From contig NZ_QCYG01000002.1 of the NCBI RefSeq assembly GCF_003072065.1, positions 62,001 to 126,000 of the forward strand: a DNA stretch of 64,000 nucleotides, in the 5' to 3' direction. Position 1 is the first letter of the stretch. Each line of letters opens with the position of its first letter. Shown piece after piece: positions 44,947 to 56,251 of the stretch. A program made the translations under genes and the position numbers. The notes under the pieces are model-generated. The model searched no databases. It worked only from the letters and a program-made list of their open reading frames with translations, and was not told where the DNA came from. The stretch comes from Thalassorhabdomicrobium marinisediminis. Lineage in GTDB: Bacteria > Pseudomonadota > Alphaproteobacteria > Rhodobacterales > Rhodobacteraceae.

Positions 44947-45243
44947 TCAGGCTGCGAGGCCGCCTGTGGTCCCGTGCGGGGCTGTGCTGCGCTGTTCGTC
45001 CGCACGGGGCAGACCCAGATCGCGGTCGGTGAAACCGCTCACCGCCTGCCGGATCTGCGAGCGTTCGATGCCGATGTCGCGCAACTGGTCATCGTCCATC
45101 GCGCGAAGCTGGGCTATGGCGCGGCGACGCTGCACTTGCCGCACAACCATCCGCGCCAGTCGACGGGTGAGGGTCGCGACCGACTCGCCCCTTGCTGCGC
45201 TGGCGGCATCGCGGATCATTTCACGGGTGATATAGACAGACAT
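44947..45243 (-). CDS. DUF1127 small protein
   Basis: The 98-residue product has the DUF1127 motif: RAIAQLRAMDDDQLRDIGIE and SQIRQAV. Such small arginine-rich proteins are widespread in Alphaproteobacteria and some affect RNA or phosphate-related regulation. GGAGGATG lies just before the ATG at 45243; a longer frame from 45303 lacks support. The function here is not clear. Confidence 0.85.
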   Translation of the reverse strand: MSVYITREMIRDAASAARGESVATLTRRLARMVVRQVQRRRAIAQLRAMDDDQLRDIGIERSQIRQAVSGFTDRDLGLPRADEQRSTAPHGTTGGLAA

Positions 45244-45615
45244 TTCATCCTCCAGTTCAAAGCTGACAAATCCCGACGCAGCGAAGGCCCGAGACCCGGC
45301 CAAAGGCTGCGTCGTCCTGTTCGAGTGATCCTGACGGGATCGGCCACCCCGAGGCGTGGACAGGCAATGCGCCCGCCCGCCCGGGGGCTACCGGCGGTTC
45401 AGAAGACTTCCTGCGGCGTGCAGGAACCTCTTGTGAAAGCTGAACGTCATCATGCCTGTGATATGGCCATCACGACGGGGGCATTCAAGCCTGCGCGCCG
45501 GGGCTGCGACCTTTCGCGCATCGCCTTGGCAAAGCCCGGTCGTCGGTCGCGCAAATGAGCCGCGAAAGGGCGTGCGGGGCGGCGGTTCGATATTCTCAGG
45601 CCGTGCTTTTCTGCT
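45244..45615. other. Intergenic stretch, no gene seen
   Basis: This 372-base divergent gap lies between DUF1127 (minus) and the Na+/H+ antiporter (plus). The open frames here are low-complexity shadows with no ribosome site. I see no tRNA, no CtrA-type or palindromic operator and no repeat. It should hold the promoters of both flanking genes. Confidence 0.5.
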
Positions 45616-48111
45616 ATGTCGGAGCCCATGGACATCATTCTGATCACCACCATCATCGCGTCGCTGTTTTTGCTCATCGCCGCGGCGGAACCGCTGGCGA
45701 GCTATCTGCGGCTGCCCTTTGCGGTGATCATCGCCTGTCTGGGCATCCTGATCGGCCTCGGGGCCGCGTTTTTCCTGTACACCGACCTGACCGATGCGCT
45801 GAACCCGGTGGCGGCGGCGATCCTCGCGCTGCCGATCCGGTCGAACGTGTTTTTGTATGTGTTCCTGCCGACGCTGGTGTTTCAGGTCACGCTGGGGCTG
45901 AACCTGCGGCGCATGGCGGACGACTGGGTGCCGATCCTTGTGCTGGCGGTCGTGGCGGTCTTCGTGGCGACCTTCGTGGTGGGCTATTCGCTGGCGCTTG
46001 TCAGCTCACTGTCGCTGGCGGCGGCGCTGCTGGTGGGGGCCATCGTCTCGACCACCGACCCGTCGGCGGTGGTGAGCATCTTCCGCTCGATCTCGGCCCC
46101 GCGGCGGCTGGCACGGATCATCGAGGGCGAGAGCCTGCTGAACGACGCCGCCGCGATCGCGCTGGCGGCGCTGTTTCTCGATTACGTCAAGGCGGGCGTG
46201 CCGGACCCGTCCGTGCAAAGCGCGCTGGCGCGGCTACCGGTGCTGCTGCTGGGCGGGGCCGTCACCGGCTGGGTCGCGGCGCGGATCGCGATCTGGATCA
46301 TGGCGCTGTTCGCGCGCTACGAATTGGCGGTGATCTCGGTCTCTATCGCCCTGCCCTATCTGGCCTATATCACCGCCGAGCAAAGCATCGGCGCTTCGGG
46401 CGTGATCGCGGTGGTGGTCGCGGCGATGACGCTGCAACTGACCGGCCCGCGCAGGCTGCCGCCCACCACATGGGCCAACCTGCGTGACGTCTGGGACCTG
46501 CTGGCCCATTGGGCCGGGGCGCTGATCTTCGTGCTGGCCGCGCTGCTGATCCCACGCATGCTGGAAACCGTGGGTCTGTCCGATCTGGCGCTGATTTTCG
46601 TGGTGGTGGCGGCGGCCATCGCGGCGCGGGCGGTGATCCTGTATTTGCTGTTGCCGCTGCTGACCCGGATGGGCCTGTCGCCGGTGGTCGAACGCCCCTA
46701 CCGGGTGGCGATCCTGTGGGGGGGCCTGCGCGGCGCGGTCACGCTGTCGCTGGCGCTGGCGGTGACCGAAAGCGCGCTGGTGCCGGCCGAGATCAAGCGG
46801 CAGGTGGCGATCCTTGCGACCGGCTTCACGCTGTTCACGCTGCTGGTGCAGGGCACGACCCTGCGTTCGGTGATCGGCTGGCTGGGGCTCGACAGGCTCT
46901 CCCCGCTGGACAACGCGCTGTATCGGCAGGTGATCGCAGTGGCGCTGCAGACCGTGCGTGCGGACATCGCGCGGGTGACCGAGAACTACGACCTGTCGCA
47001 AGAGACGGTCCGCTCGGAGGCGAAGCGCTTCGGCGAGCGGTTGGACATCGTGGTGAAGGCGGCGGATGAGGCGACGGACATTCCCGACCGCGACCGGATC
47101 ACGCTGGGTCTGATCGCGCTGGCCAGCGCCGAGCGCGACCTGATCGTGGACCGCTTCCGCGACCGGACGATTTCGTCGGCGCTGTCGGAACAGCTTTTGG
47201 CCAATGCGGACGCGCTGATCGAAGCGTCGCGCTTCAACGGGCGCAGCGGATACAAGGCCGCCGCGCGGCGCAGTCTGGGCTTCGACCGCTGGCTGCGCGG
47301 CGCGGTGTTCCTGCACAACCGGCTGCGGATTTCCAAGCCGCTGGCGCATCTGATGGCGACCCGCTTCGGCATCCTGCTGTCGCAACGGCTGATCCTGCGC
47401 GATCTGCACGGCTTCATCGACGGGCGCATCCGGCGGATCCACGGCCGGCGCGTGGCCGAACTGCTGCACACGATGCTGGACCGGCGGATCGAGATGGTGG
47501 AACAGGCGCTGGAGGGGCTGCAATTGCAGTTTCCGGGCTACGCCGAAGAAATGGAGCGCCGGATCATCCGTCGCACCGCCCTGCGGCTGGAGGAACGCGA
47601 ATACGACACATTGCTTGAGGACGGGCTGATCGGGGAGGAGGTGCACAGCGCCCTGACCCAAGACATCGGCGCGCGACGCGACCGGGCGGAACGGGCCCCG
47701 CGGCTGGATCTGGCGTTGCAAAAGGTCGAACTGGTGCGCCGCTTCCCGCTGTTCACCGATATGGATGACGCCGTGCTGACGCGCCTGTCGCGCACGCTCA
47801 AGACGCGATACGTCAACCCCGGTGAGGTGATCCTGACCCGCGAGAGCGTGATCAAACGGGTCTATTTCGTGGCCTCGGGCGCGGTCGAACTGGCGGCGGC
47901 GGGTCAGACTTGGCGTTTGGGCCGCGGCGAGATGTTCGGGCAGGTGGGGCTTTTGATGCGCCGGCCGCAACGGATCGAGGTGCGGGCCATTGCGCCGACG
48001 ACGCTGCTGGTGCTGGAGGAGGAGCGGTTCCTGCGGCTGATGAAGCGCAGCGAGGTGATCCAGAACGCCGTGCGCGCAGGCGCCGAGAAACGCGGGATCA
48101 CGCTGCAGTAG
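45616..48111 (+). CDS. Na+/H+ antiporter with cyclic-nucleotide-binding domain
   Basis: The 831-residue product is a CPA1/NhaP-type antiporter. About 12 membrane helices fill the first ~410 residues, with TTDPSAVVSIF and GESLLNDAAAIALAA holding the conserved acidic residues. A cytoplasmic helical region follows (~420-680). A cyclic-nucleotide-binding domain lies at ~690-800 (LFTDMDDAVLTRLSRTLKTR, VNPGEVILTRES, GRGEMFGQVGLLMRRPQRIE). It resembles plant SOS1 and sperm NHE in layout. Start 45616 or the in-frame ATG at 45628 (MDIILITT) is uncertain; neither has an ideal ribosome site. Confidence 0.88.
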   Translation: MSEPMDIILITTIIASLFLLIAAAEPLASYLRLPFAVIIACLGILIGLGAAFFLYTDLTDALNPVAAAILALPIRSNVFLYVFLPTLVFQVTLGLNLRRMADDWVPILVLAVVAVFVATFVVGYSLALVSSLSLAAALLVGAIVSTTDPSAVVSIFRSISAPRRLARIIEGESLLNDAAAIALAALFLDYVKAGVPDPSVQSALARLPVLLLGGAVTGWVAARIAIWIMALFARYELAVISVSIALPYLAYITAEQSIGASGVIAVVVAAMTLQLTGPRRLPPTTWANLRDVWDLLAHWAGALIFVLAALLIPRMLETVGLSDLALIFVVVAAAIAARAVILYLLLPLLTRMGLSPVVERPYRVAILWGGLRGAVTLSLALAVTESALVPAEIKRQVAILATGFTLFTLLVQGTTLRSVIGWLGLDRLSPLDNALYRQVIAVALQTVRADIARVTENYDLSQETVRSEAKRFGERLDIVVKAADEATDIPDRDRITLGLIALASAERDLIVDRFRDRTISSALSEQLLANADALIEASRFNGRSGYKAAARRSLGFDRWLRGAVFLHNRLRISKPLAHLMATRFGILLSQRLILRDLHGFIDGRIRRIHGRRVAELLHTMLDRRIEMVEQALEGLQLQFPGYAEEMERRIIRRTALRLEEREYDTLLEDGLIGEEVHSALTQDIGARRDRAERAPRLDLALQKVELVRRFPLFTDMDDAVLTRLSRTLKTRYVNPGEVILTRESVIKRVYFVASGAVELAAAGQTWRLGRGEMFGQVGLLMRRPQRIEVRAIAPTTLLVLEEERFLRLMKRSEVIQNAVRAGAEKRGITLQ

Positions 48112-48351
48112 GCCCAAGGCGCACAGGCGGGGCCGATGCAAGTGCACCGGCCCCTCCGGTCAGTTCGTCGTGTCGGAGACCGGTCTGCGTTTTGACACAC
48201 GCCATAATTGCGGTTCTGATTCGAAAAAGTCGAAAAAGTGATTGGCGAAACTTTGTTAACGCAATTGGCGGCAATTAGGCGATGTCGGAGACATTGCTTC
48301 CGGAAGCGCAAACAAGGGGCGGGGAATGGGGCAAAGGTGGGGCGCTTGCGG

Positions 48352-50607
48352 TCAGGGTGCAGAGACCCCCTTGGCCTTCGCGGTCTGTGCGGCTTGACCG
48401 GCGGGGCGGTAGAACAGCAGCCGGAGGGCGTTCATCGTGACCAGCACCGTGGCGCCGGTGTCCGCAAGGATTGCGATCCAGAGGCCGGTGATCCCCAGCA
48501 GGGTCGTGACCAGAAAGACCGCCTTCAACCCCAGCGCGATGGCGATGTTCTGGCGGATGTTCGACATTGCGGCGCGGGCCAGCCGGATGGTGCCCGCAAC
48601 GTCGACAACACGGTTGCGCAGGATCGCGGCGTCGGCGGTCTCGAGCGCCACATCGGTGCCCGAGCCCATGGCAACGCCCACATGGGCGGCGGCCAGCGCG
48701 GGCGCGTCGTTGATGCCGTCGCCGATCATCATCACCAGCGCGTCGCCGGTCAGGTCGCGGATCGCGGTGACCTTGTCTTCGGGCATGAGTTCGGCCCGTT
48801 GGTCGATCCCCAGCCCGGTGGCGATGGCGCGGGCGGTGCGGGCGTTGTCGCCGGTCAACATCAGCGGCGTAATGCCCAGCCCGCGCAGTTGCGCCACCGC
48901 AGCGGGCGCGTCGGCGCGCGGTTCATCACGCAGCGCGATCAGGCCTTGGGGGCGGTTGGCACGCAGGATTAGCACGACGGTCTTGCCTTGGGCCTCGAGC
49001 GTTTGCACCCGGGTCTGAAGATCGGGCGACAGTGCGCCACGCTCTGCTGCCAAGCGCGGCGAGCCGACGCAGATCATGGCCCCGCTGATCTGCGCCTCCG
49101 CCCCTTTTCCGGGCAGCGCGCGCCCCTCGGTGGCAACGGCGGCGTTGATGCCCTGCTGCTCGGCCAAAGCGCAGATCGCTTGCCCGAGGGGGTGGCTGGT
49201 GCCGCTTTCGACCCCGGCGGCAAGGGCCAGAAGCTCGGCTTCGGTGCCGGTCAACGGGGTCACATCGGTCACGCGGGGGCGCCCATGGGTGAGCGTGCCG
49301 GTCTTGTCGAAGGCCACGTGGGTGGTGCGGGCCGCGGCCTCGATCACCGCGCCGCCCTTCATCAGCAACCCGTTGCGGGCGCCCGTGGACAGGGCCGAGG
49401 TGATGGACGCCGGGACCGAGATGACAAGCGCGCAGGGACAGCCGATCAGCAGCAGGGCAAGCGCGCGGTAGATCCAGTCGCCCCACGCCAGACCGAAGGC
49501 CAGCGGCGGGACCAGTGCGACCAGCAGCGCCGCCCCGACCACGGCGGGCATATAGACCCGGCTGAAGCGGTCAATGAACCGCTCGGTGGGGGCGCGGGCG
49601 CTTTCGGCCTCTTCCACGAGGCGCACGATGCGGGCGATGGTGTTGTCTGCGGCGGCCTTGGTGACCCACACCCGCAGCACCGCTTCGGCGTTGATCGAGC
49701 CCGCGAAAACCTGCGCGCCCGGCTCCTTGAGGATCGGCACGCTTTCACCGGTCACCGGGCTTTCGTCCACGCCCGAGGTGCCGCTGAGCACCTCGCCGTC
49801 GCAGGGCACCCGGTCGCCGGGGCGCACCTGCACCACCTGCCCCACCTGCAACCGGTCGGCCGCAACCTCGCGCGGGCCGGCGTCCGTTTCCAGCCGCGCG
49901 GTCTTCGGCACGAGCTTCGACAGGGCGCGGATGCTGTCACGCGCCTTGCCCGCCGAGACTCCTTCAAGCAGCTCACCCACGGCAAAGAGGAAGACGACCA
50001 GCGCGGCCTCTTCCGCCTCACCGATCACCAGTGCGCCGGTGGCGGCAATGGTCATCAACATCTCGATCGTGAAGGGCATGCCCGCGCGCGTCATGGCAAC
50101 GGCCCGCCGCGCCACAGGGAGCAGACCGATCAGGGTGGCCAGCGCAAAAACCCAATGGGAAAGGTCCGCCGGCACCACAAGGCGCGAAGCCCAGGCGAGG
50201 GCGAGCAAGGCACCGTTGCCGATCACCAACCGGCCCTTGGCGGTTGCGAACCACGACGGGCCGGGCGCTTCGGGGGGCGCGGCGGGACTGTCTTGAGCCT
50301 CTTCGACCGGGGACGCATCCGCAGCCGGAAACGCGCCGTCGGGCAGGATGAAACTGCCCTTGGGTTTCTCGGGCGCTGCCCCCTTGGGCGCGATGCCGAA
50401 GCCGACCCCGCGCACCGCCTTTTCGACCTTCGCCGCGGTGGTGCGGCTTTCGTCCAAGGTCAGGCGCAGCCGTTCGGCCATGAGCGCAACATCGACATCG
50501 GCGACGCCGGGCAGGCGCTGGACGGCCCCGCGCACCTTCGACGCGCAGGCCCCGCAGTCCATGCCTGTCACCCGCCATTCGCGCTGTGCTGCTTCGCCGT
50601 TTGCCAT
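48352..50607 (-). CDS. zntA: Zn/Cd/Pb-exporting P-type ATPase
   Basis: The 751-residue product has one HMA domain at ~10-75 with GMDCGACASKV. It has eight membrane helices, the CPC motif in IGCPCALVISVPASI, the phosphorylation site DKTGTLTHGRP, SHPLGQAI and the hinge GDGINDAPAL. The last helix has ADTGATVLVTMNALRLL, the form with an acidic residue seen in zinc/cadmium/lead pumps rather than copper. The start at 50607 gives MANGEAAQ with GGAGACTC upstream. A divergent MerR regulator and its promoter lie immediately before it. Confidence 0.95.
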   Translation of the reverse strand: MANGEAAQREWRVTGMDCGACASKVRGAVQRLPGVADVDVALMAERLRLTLDESRTTAAKVEKAVRGVGFGIAPKGAAPEKPKGSFILPDGAFPAADASPVEEAQDSPAAPPEAPGPSWFATAKGRLVIGNGALLALAWASRLVVPADLSHWVFALATLIGLLPVARRAVAMTRAGMPFTIEMLMTIAATGALVIGEAEEAALVVFLFAVGELLEGVSAGKARDSIRALSKLVPKTARLETDAGPREVAADRLQVGQVVQVRPGDRVPCDGEVLSGTSGVDESPVTGESVPILKEPGAQVFAGSINAEAVLRVWVTKAAADNTIARIVRLVEEAESARAPTERFIDRFSRVYMPAVVGAALLVALVPPLAFGLAWGDWIYRALALLLIGCPCALVISVPASITSALSTGARNGLLMKGGAVIEAAARTTHVAFDKTGTLTHGRPRVTDVTPLTGTEAELLALAAGVESGTSHPLGQAICALAEQQGINAAVATEGRALPGKGAEAQISGAMICVGSPRLAAERGALSPDLQTRVQTLEAQGKTVVLILRANRPQGLIALRDEPRADAPAAVAQLRGLGITPLMLTGDNARTARAIATGLGIDQRAELMPEDKVTAIRDLTGDALVMMIGDGINDAPALAAAHVGVAMGSGTDVALETADAAILRNRVVDVAGTIRLARAAMSNIRQNIAIALGLKAVFLVTTLLGITGLWIAILADTGATVLVTMNALRLLFYRPAGQAAQTAKAKGVSAP

Positions 50608-50642
50608 GCTGAGTCTCCGCCTGTGGGTCGTGTTCAGCACTG

Positions 50643-50673
50643 GATATAGGACCTCGAGCCGCTAGAGGTTCAA
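50643..50673 (-). promoter_or_regulatory. MerR-type promoter of the zinc ATPase
   Basis: On the minus strand -35 TTGAAC (50668-50673) and -10 TATATC (50643-50648) are separated by 19 bases. The spacer holds the dyad ACCTCTAGCGGCTCGAGGT, which matches its own reverse complement at 16 of 19 positions. A 19-bp spacer is the hallmark of MerR-family promoters, where the regulator untwists DNA to activate. It lies ~36 bases before the ATPase start. Confidence 0.8.
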
Positions 50674-50766
50674 GGGCTTTGTTAAGAGTTTTCACCGCCC
50701 GTGGGGGCAGCGGCTTGTGCCGCGACGATGGTAAACCTATGAAGACTAGAGGTAAGGGGATGCCCT

Positions 50767-51195
50767 ATGTTTTCCATCGGCACTTTGGCAAAGCGGACCG
50801 GCACCAAGGTGCCGACGATCCGCTATTACGAGCAGATCGGCCTGATGCCCGAACCGGGACGAACCGAAGGGGGGCAGCGCCGCTATGACGCGGCAGCGCT
50901 CGACCGGCTGGCGTTCATCCGGCATTCCCGACAGCTCGGCTTTTCGCTCGACGCGATCCGCGAACTTCTGGATCTCTCTGACAGCCCCGACCGGTCCTGC
51001 GCGCAGATTGACGCGGTGGCGCAGAGACAACTCTCAGACGTTGAGGCGCGCATCGCCCGGCTTGAGGCGCTGCGGGGTGAGCTGCGGCGGATGATCCGCG
51101 ACTGCAACGCCGACCGCGTGAGCGAGTGCCGCGTTCTGGAAGTGCTGCGCGACCACGACGAATGCCTTGCCAGCCACGACGAACCGGGCGGCTGA
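50767..51195 (+). CDS. MerR-family metal-responsive regulator
   Basis: The 142-residue product has the MerR HTH (MFSIGTLAKRTGTKVPTIRY, GQRRYDAAALDRLAFIRHSR) and a long dimer helix. The C-terminal cysteines CAQID, DCNADRVSECRVLE and HDECLASHDE are those of the Zn/Cd/Pb group. It is divergent from zntA and probably activates it in response to metal. A palindromic hairpin at 51242-51272 marks its 3' end. Confidence 0.93.
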   Translation: MFSIGTLAKRTGTKVPTIRYYEQIGLMPEPGRTEGGQRRYDAAALDRLAFIRHSRQLGFSLDAIRELLDLSDSPDRSCAQIDAVAQRQLSDVEARIARLEALRGELRRMIRDCNADRVSECRVLEVLRDHDECLASHDEPGG

Positions 51196-51241
51196 GATCG
51201 GGCAATGGGCGCCACGCAGACGGTGGTCGGGTTGCGCAGTT

Positions 51242-51272
51242 TTTCGCGGCGCAAAATTTCCGCGCTGCGAAA
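51242..51272. terminator. Possible bidirectional hairpin between merR and gyrB
   Basis: TTTCGCGGCGC pairs with GCGCTGCGAAA around AAAATTTCC with one mismatch. It sits between convergent genes. There is no U tract on either strand, so its termination strength is uncertain. Confidence 0.4.
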
Positions 51273-51296
51273 GACTATGCGCGATCCTACACCCGT

Positions 51297-53834
<2,538 letters not shown>

Positions 53835-54947
53835 TCAGCCCACCGTCCGCACGTCCGACTGCTGGTCGGTTTCGGTGACTTCGACGTATTGCGCGCGGGC
53901 GCCCAGCGCGTCGAACAGATCGCGTTCGGTGCCCGTCATGAAGGCCTGCGCCCCCAGCGCCGAAATCTCGTCATAAAGCGCGGCGCGGCGGGCGGCGTCG
54001 AGATGGGCGGCCACCTCATCGAGCAGAAGCACCGGCGGCGCGCCGAAGTCGGCCGCAAGGGCGCGGGCGTTGGCGAGGATCAGCGAGATCAGCAGCGCCT
54101 TCTGCTCTCCGGTGGAGCAGTCTTTCGCCGCGACGTCTTTGGCCGCATAGATCGCCCCCAGATCGGCCCGGTGCGGCCCCACGAGCGTGCGCCCCGCCGC
54201 CATGTCGCGCGGTCGGCTGGCGGCGAGGGCTTCAGCCAGCGCGCCAGCCTCCTGCGGTGTCTCACAGGCAGGCTCGGCGTGGGTCAACGACAGGCTGGCC
54301 ACGGGAAAGGCGGTCTCGGCCTCGGCCTGCGCCTGCTCCAGCAGCGACAGCGCCCGGGTGCGGTTGCGGTGGATCTGCGCGCCGGCGTCCGCCATCTGCT
54401 TCTCGAGCGCGCCGTACCAATGGGCATCGCGCACCATGTCTTTCAGCAGCCGGTTGCGTTCGCGCATGGCCTTTTCATAGGTCAGCACAGTGTCCCCGTG
54501 GCTTGGTTCGAATGACAGGGTAGCGCGGTCCAGAAACCGCCGCCGCCCTTCGGCCCCCTCGATCCACAGCCGGTCCATTGAGGGGATCAGCCAGAGCACG
54601 CGGGCGATCCGGCCCAGCGCGGCCTGCGCTGCAGCCTTGCCGTCGATCCGGGTCTGGCGCGCGGCACCGCCTTGGGACCAGGTCTCGATCTCGTGCGCCC
54701 GCCCCAGCGAGGTCACATCCGCGCGCACTTTCCAGCCCACCGCCTCGGGCCGCCGCGTCATCTCTTCCGAGCTGGCCCGCCGCAAGCCGCGCCCGGGCGA
54801 CAGGATCGACACGGCCTCAAGCACGTTGGTCTTGCCCGCCCCATTGGGTCCGAAAATCGCCACCGGCCGCCCGTCCAGCTCAAGCGCCGCACGCCGGTGC
54901 GAGCGGAAATGCGACAGGGTCAGCGAAGATAGAAAAAGGGCCGACAT
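53835..54947 (-). CDS. recF: DNA replication and repair protein RecF
   Basis: RecF binds DNA gaps and helps load RecA. The 370-residue product has Walker A FGPNGAGKTNVLEAVSIL, the ABC-like signature CSTGEQKALLISLILANA and Walker B PPVLLLDEVAAHLD. It lies between dnaN and gyrB in the usual order. Confidence 0.95.
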   Translation of the reverse strand: MSALFLSSLTLSHFRSHRRAALELDGRPVAIFGPNGAGKTNVLEAVSILSPGRGLRRASSEEMTRRPEAVGWKVRADVTSLGRAHEIETWSQGGAARQTRIDGKAAAQAALGRIARVLWLIPSMDRLWIEGAEGRRRFLDRATLSFEPSHGDTVLTYEKAMRERNRLLKDMVRDAHWYGALEKQMADAGAQIHRNRTRALSLLEQAQAEAETAFPVASLSLTHAEPACETPQEAGALAEALAASRPRDMAAGRTLVGPHRADLGAIYAAKDVAAKDCSTGEQKALLISLILANARALAADFGAPPVLLLDEVAAHLDAARRAALYDEISALGAQAFMTGTERDLFDALGARAQYVEVTETDQQSDVRTVG

Positions 54948-55001
54948 TATGCGCGGCCCTCCTTCTTCATCTGACTGAATAAACTCAAATCCGACAGCGG
55001 A

Positions 55002-56120
55002 TCACACCCGCATCGGCATGACGACGTAAACCGCGCTGGTGTCATTGCCTTCGCGCATCAACGTGGGATCGCCGGAAGAATTGAACATGAACACGGCATT
55101 CTCGCGGTCCACCTGACTTGCGATTTCCAGCAGGTATTTCGCGTTGAAGCCGATCTCGAGCCGCTCATCGCCATAGGCCACGGCGAGTTCTTCTTCCGCC
55201 GCACCGGTGTCTGGCGCGTTGACCGACAGGATCAGGCGATCTTCGTCCAACTGCAGCTTCACCGCGCGGGACCGGTCCGAGGCGACGGTGGCCACGCGGT
55301 CCACGGCCTTGGCGAATTCGGCGGCGTCCACTTCCATCTTGCGGGTGTTGCCTTGGGGAATCACGCGGGTGTAGTCAGGGAAGGTGCCGTCGATCACCTT
55401 GGACGTCAGGGTGATGTCGGGGGTGGCGAACCGGATCTTGGTCTCGGACACCGAAACCGCGATCTGCATCTCGTCATCATCGAGCAGCTTGCGCAGCTCG
55501 CCCACGGTCTTGCGCGGCACGATGACGCCCGCCATGGCTTCTGCCCCTTCGGGCAGATCGGCATCGACGCGGGCCAGCCGGTGCCCGTCAGTCGCCACGC
55601 AGCGCAGCACCTTGCCGCCATCGGCGTCGGCCACATGCATGTAAACGCCGTTGAGGTAATAGCGCGTCTCTTCGGTCGAGATGGCGAACTTGGATTTGTC
55701 GAACAGGCGGCGCAGCACCGGTGCGGGGGCCGAGAAGTTGGCCGCGTAATCAGACGTCGCCATCACCGGAAAATCTTCTTTCGGAAGGGTGGCGAGCGAA
55801 AAGTTCGAGCGCCCCGCCTCGATCGTCAGCCGGCCCGACGCGCCGTCCTCGGTCAGGGACACCAGCGCGCCGTCGGGCAGCTTGCGGACAATTTCGTTCA
55901 GGGTGACGGCGGAAACGGTGGTGGCTCCCGCCCGTTCCACCTGCGCCGGGGCGGTGTCGACCACTTCGATATCAAGGTCGGTGGCGCGGAAGGTGGCGGT
56001 CGACCCCTCGGCCTCGATCAACACGTTGGCGAGGATCGGGATGGTGTTGCGCCGCTCCACAACCGACTGGGCTTGCGCCACGGCCTTGAGCAGTGTTGCG
56101 CGTTCGATGCTGAGTTTCAT
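55002..56120 (-). CDS. dnaN: DNA polymerase III beta sliding clamp
   Basis: DnaN is the sliding clamp. The 372-residue product has the three-fold repeated fold and starts MKLSIERATLLKAVAQAQSV. It has YYLNGVYMHVADADGGKVLR and the C-terminal TSAVYVVMPMRV. It follows dnaA by about 130 bases. Confidence 0.97.
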   Translation of the reverse strand: MKLSIERATLLKAVAQAQSVVERRNTIPILANVLIEAEGSTATFRATDLDIEVVDTAPAQVERAGATTVSAVTLNEIVRKLPDGALVSLTEDGASGRLTIEAGRSNFSLATLPKEDFPVMATSDYAANFSAPAPVLRRLFDKSKFAISTEETRYYLNGVYMHVADADGGKVLRCVATDGHRLARVDADLPEGAEAMAGVIVPRKTVGELRKLLDDDEMQIAVSVSETKIRFATPDITLTSKVIDGTFPDYTRVIPQGNTRKMEVDAAEFAKAVDRVATVASDRSRAVKLQLDEDRLILSVNAPDTGAAEEELAVAYGDERLEIGFNAKYLLEIASQVDRENAVFMFNSSGDPTLMREGNDTSAVYVVMPMRV

Positions 56121-56251
56121 GGCCGTGATCTCCGATTGTCTTGCCCGCAGTGTGTCGGGAAGGCGAAACTACCCGTTTCGCCCGCGTTCACAAGCATTTT
56201 GTGGAGGGTTGCGGCCCCCGTGGCAAGGGGCCGGGCATCCGGGCCGCCGCT

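Noticed and set aside
48222-48239. Tandem CGAAAAAGT direct repeat before the zinc ATPase 3' end
   Set aside because: Two copies only, in an A-rich gap between genes; too little to call a regulatory site.
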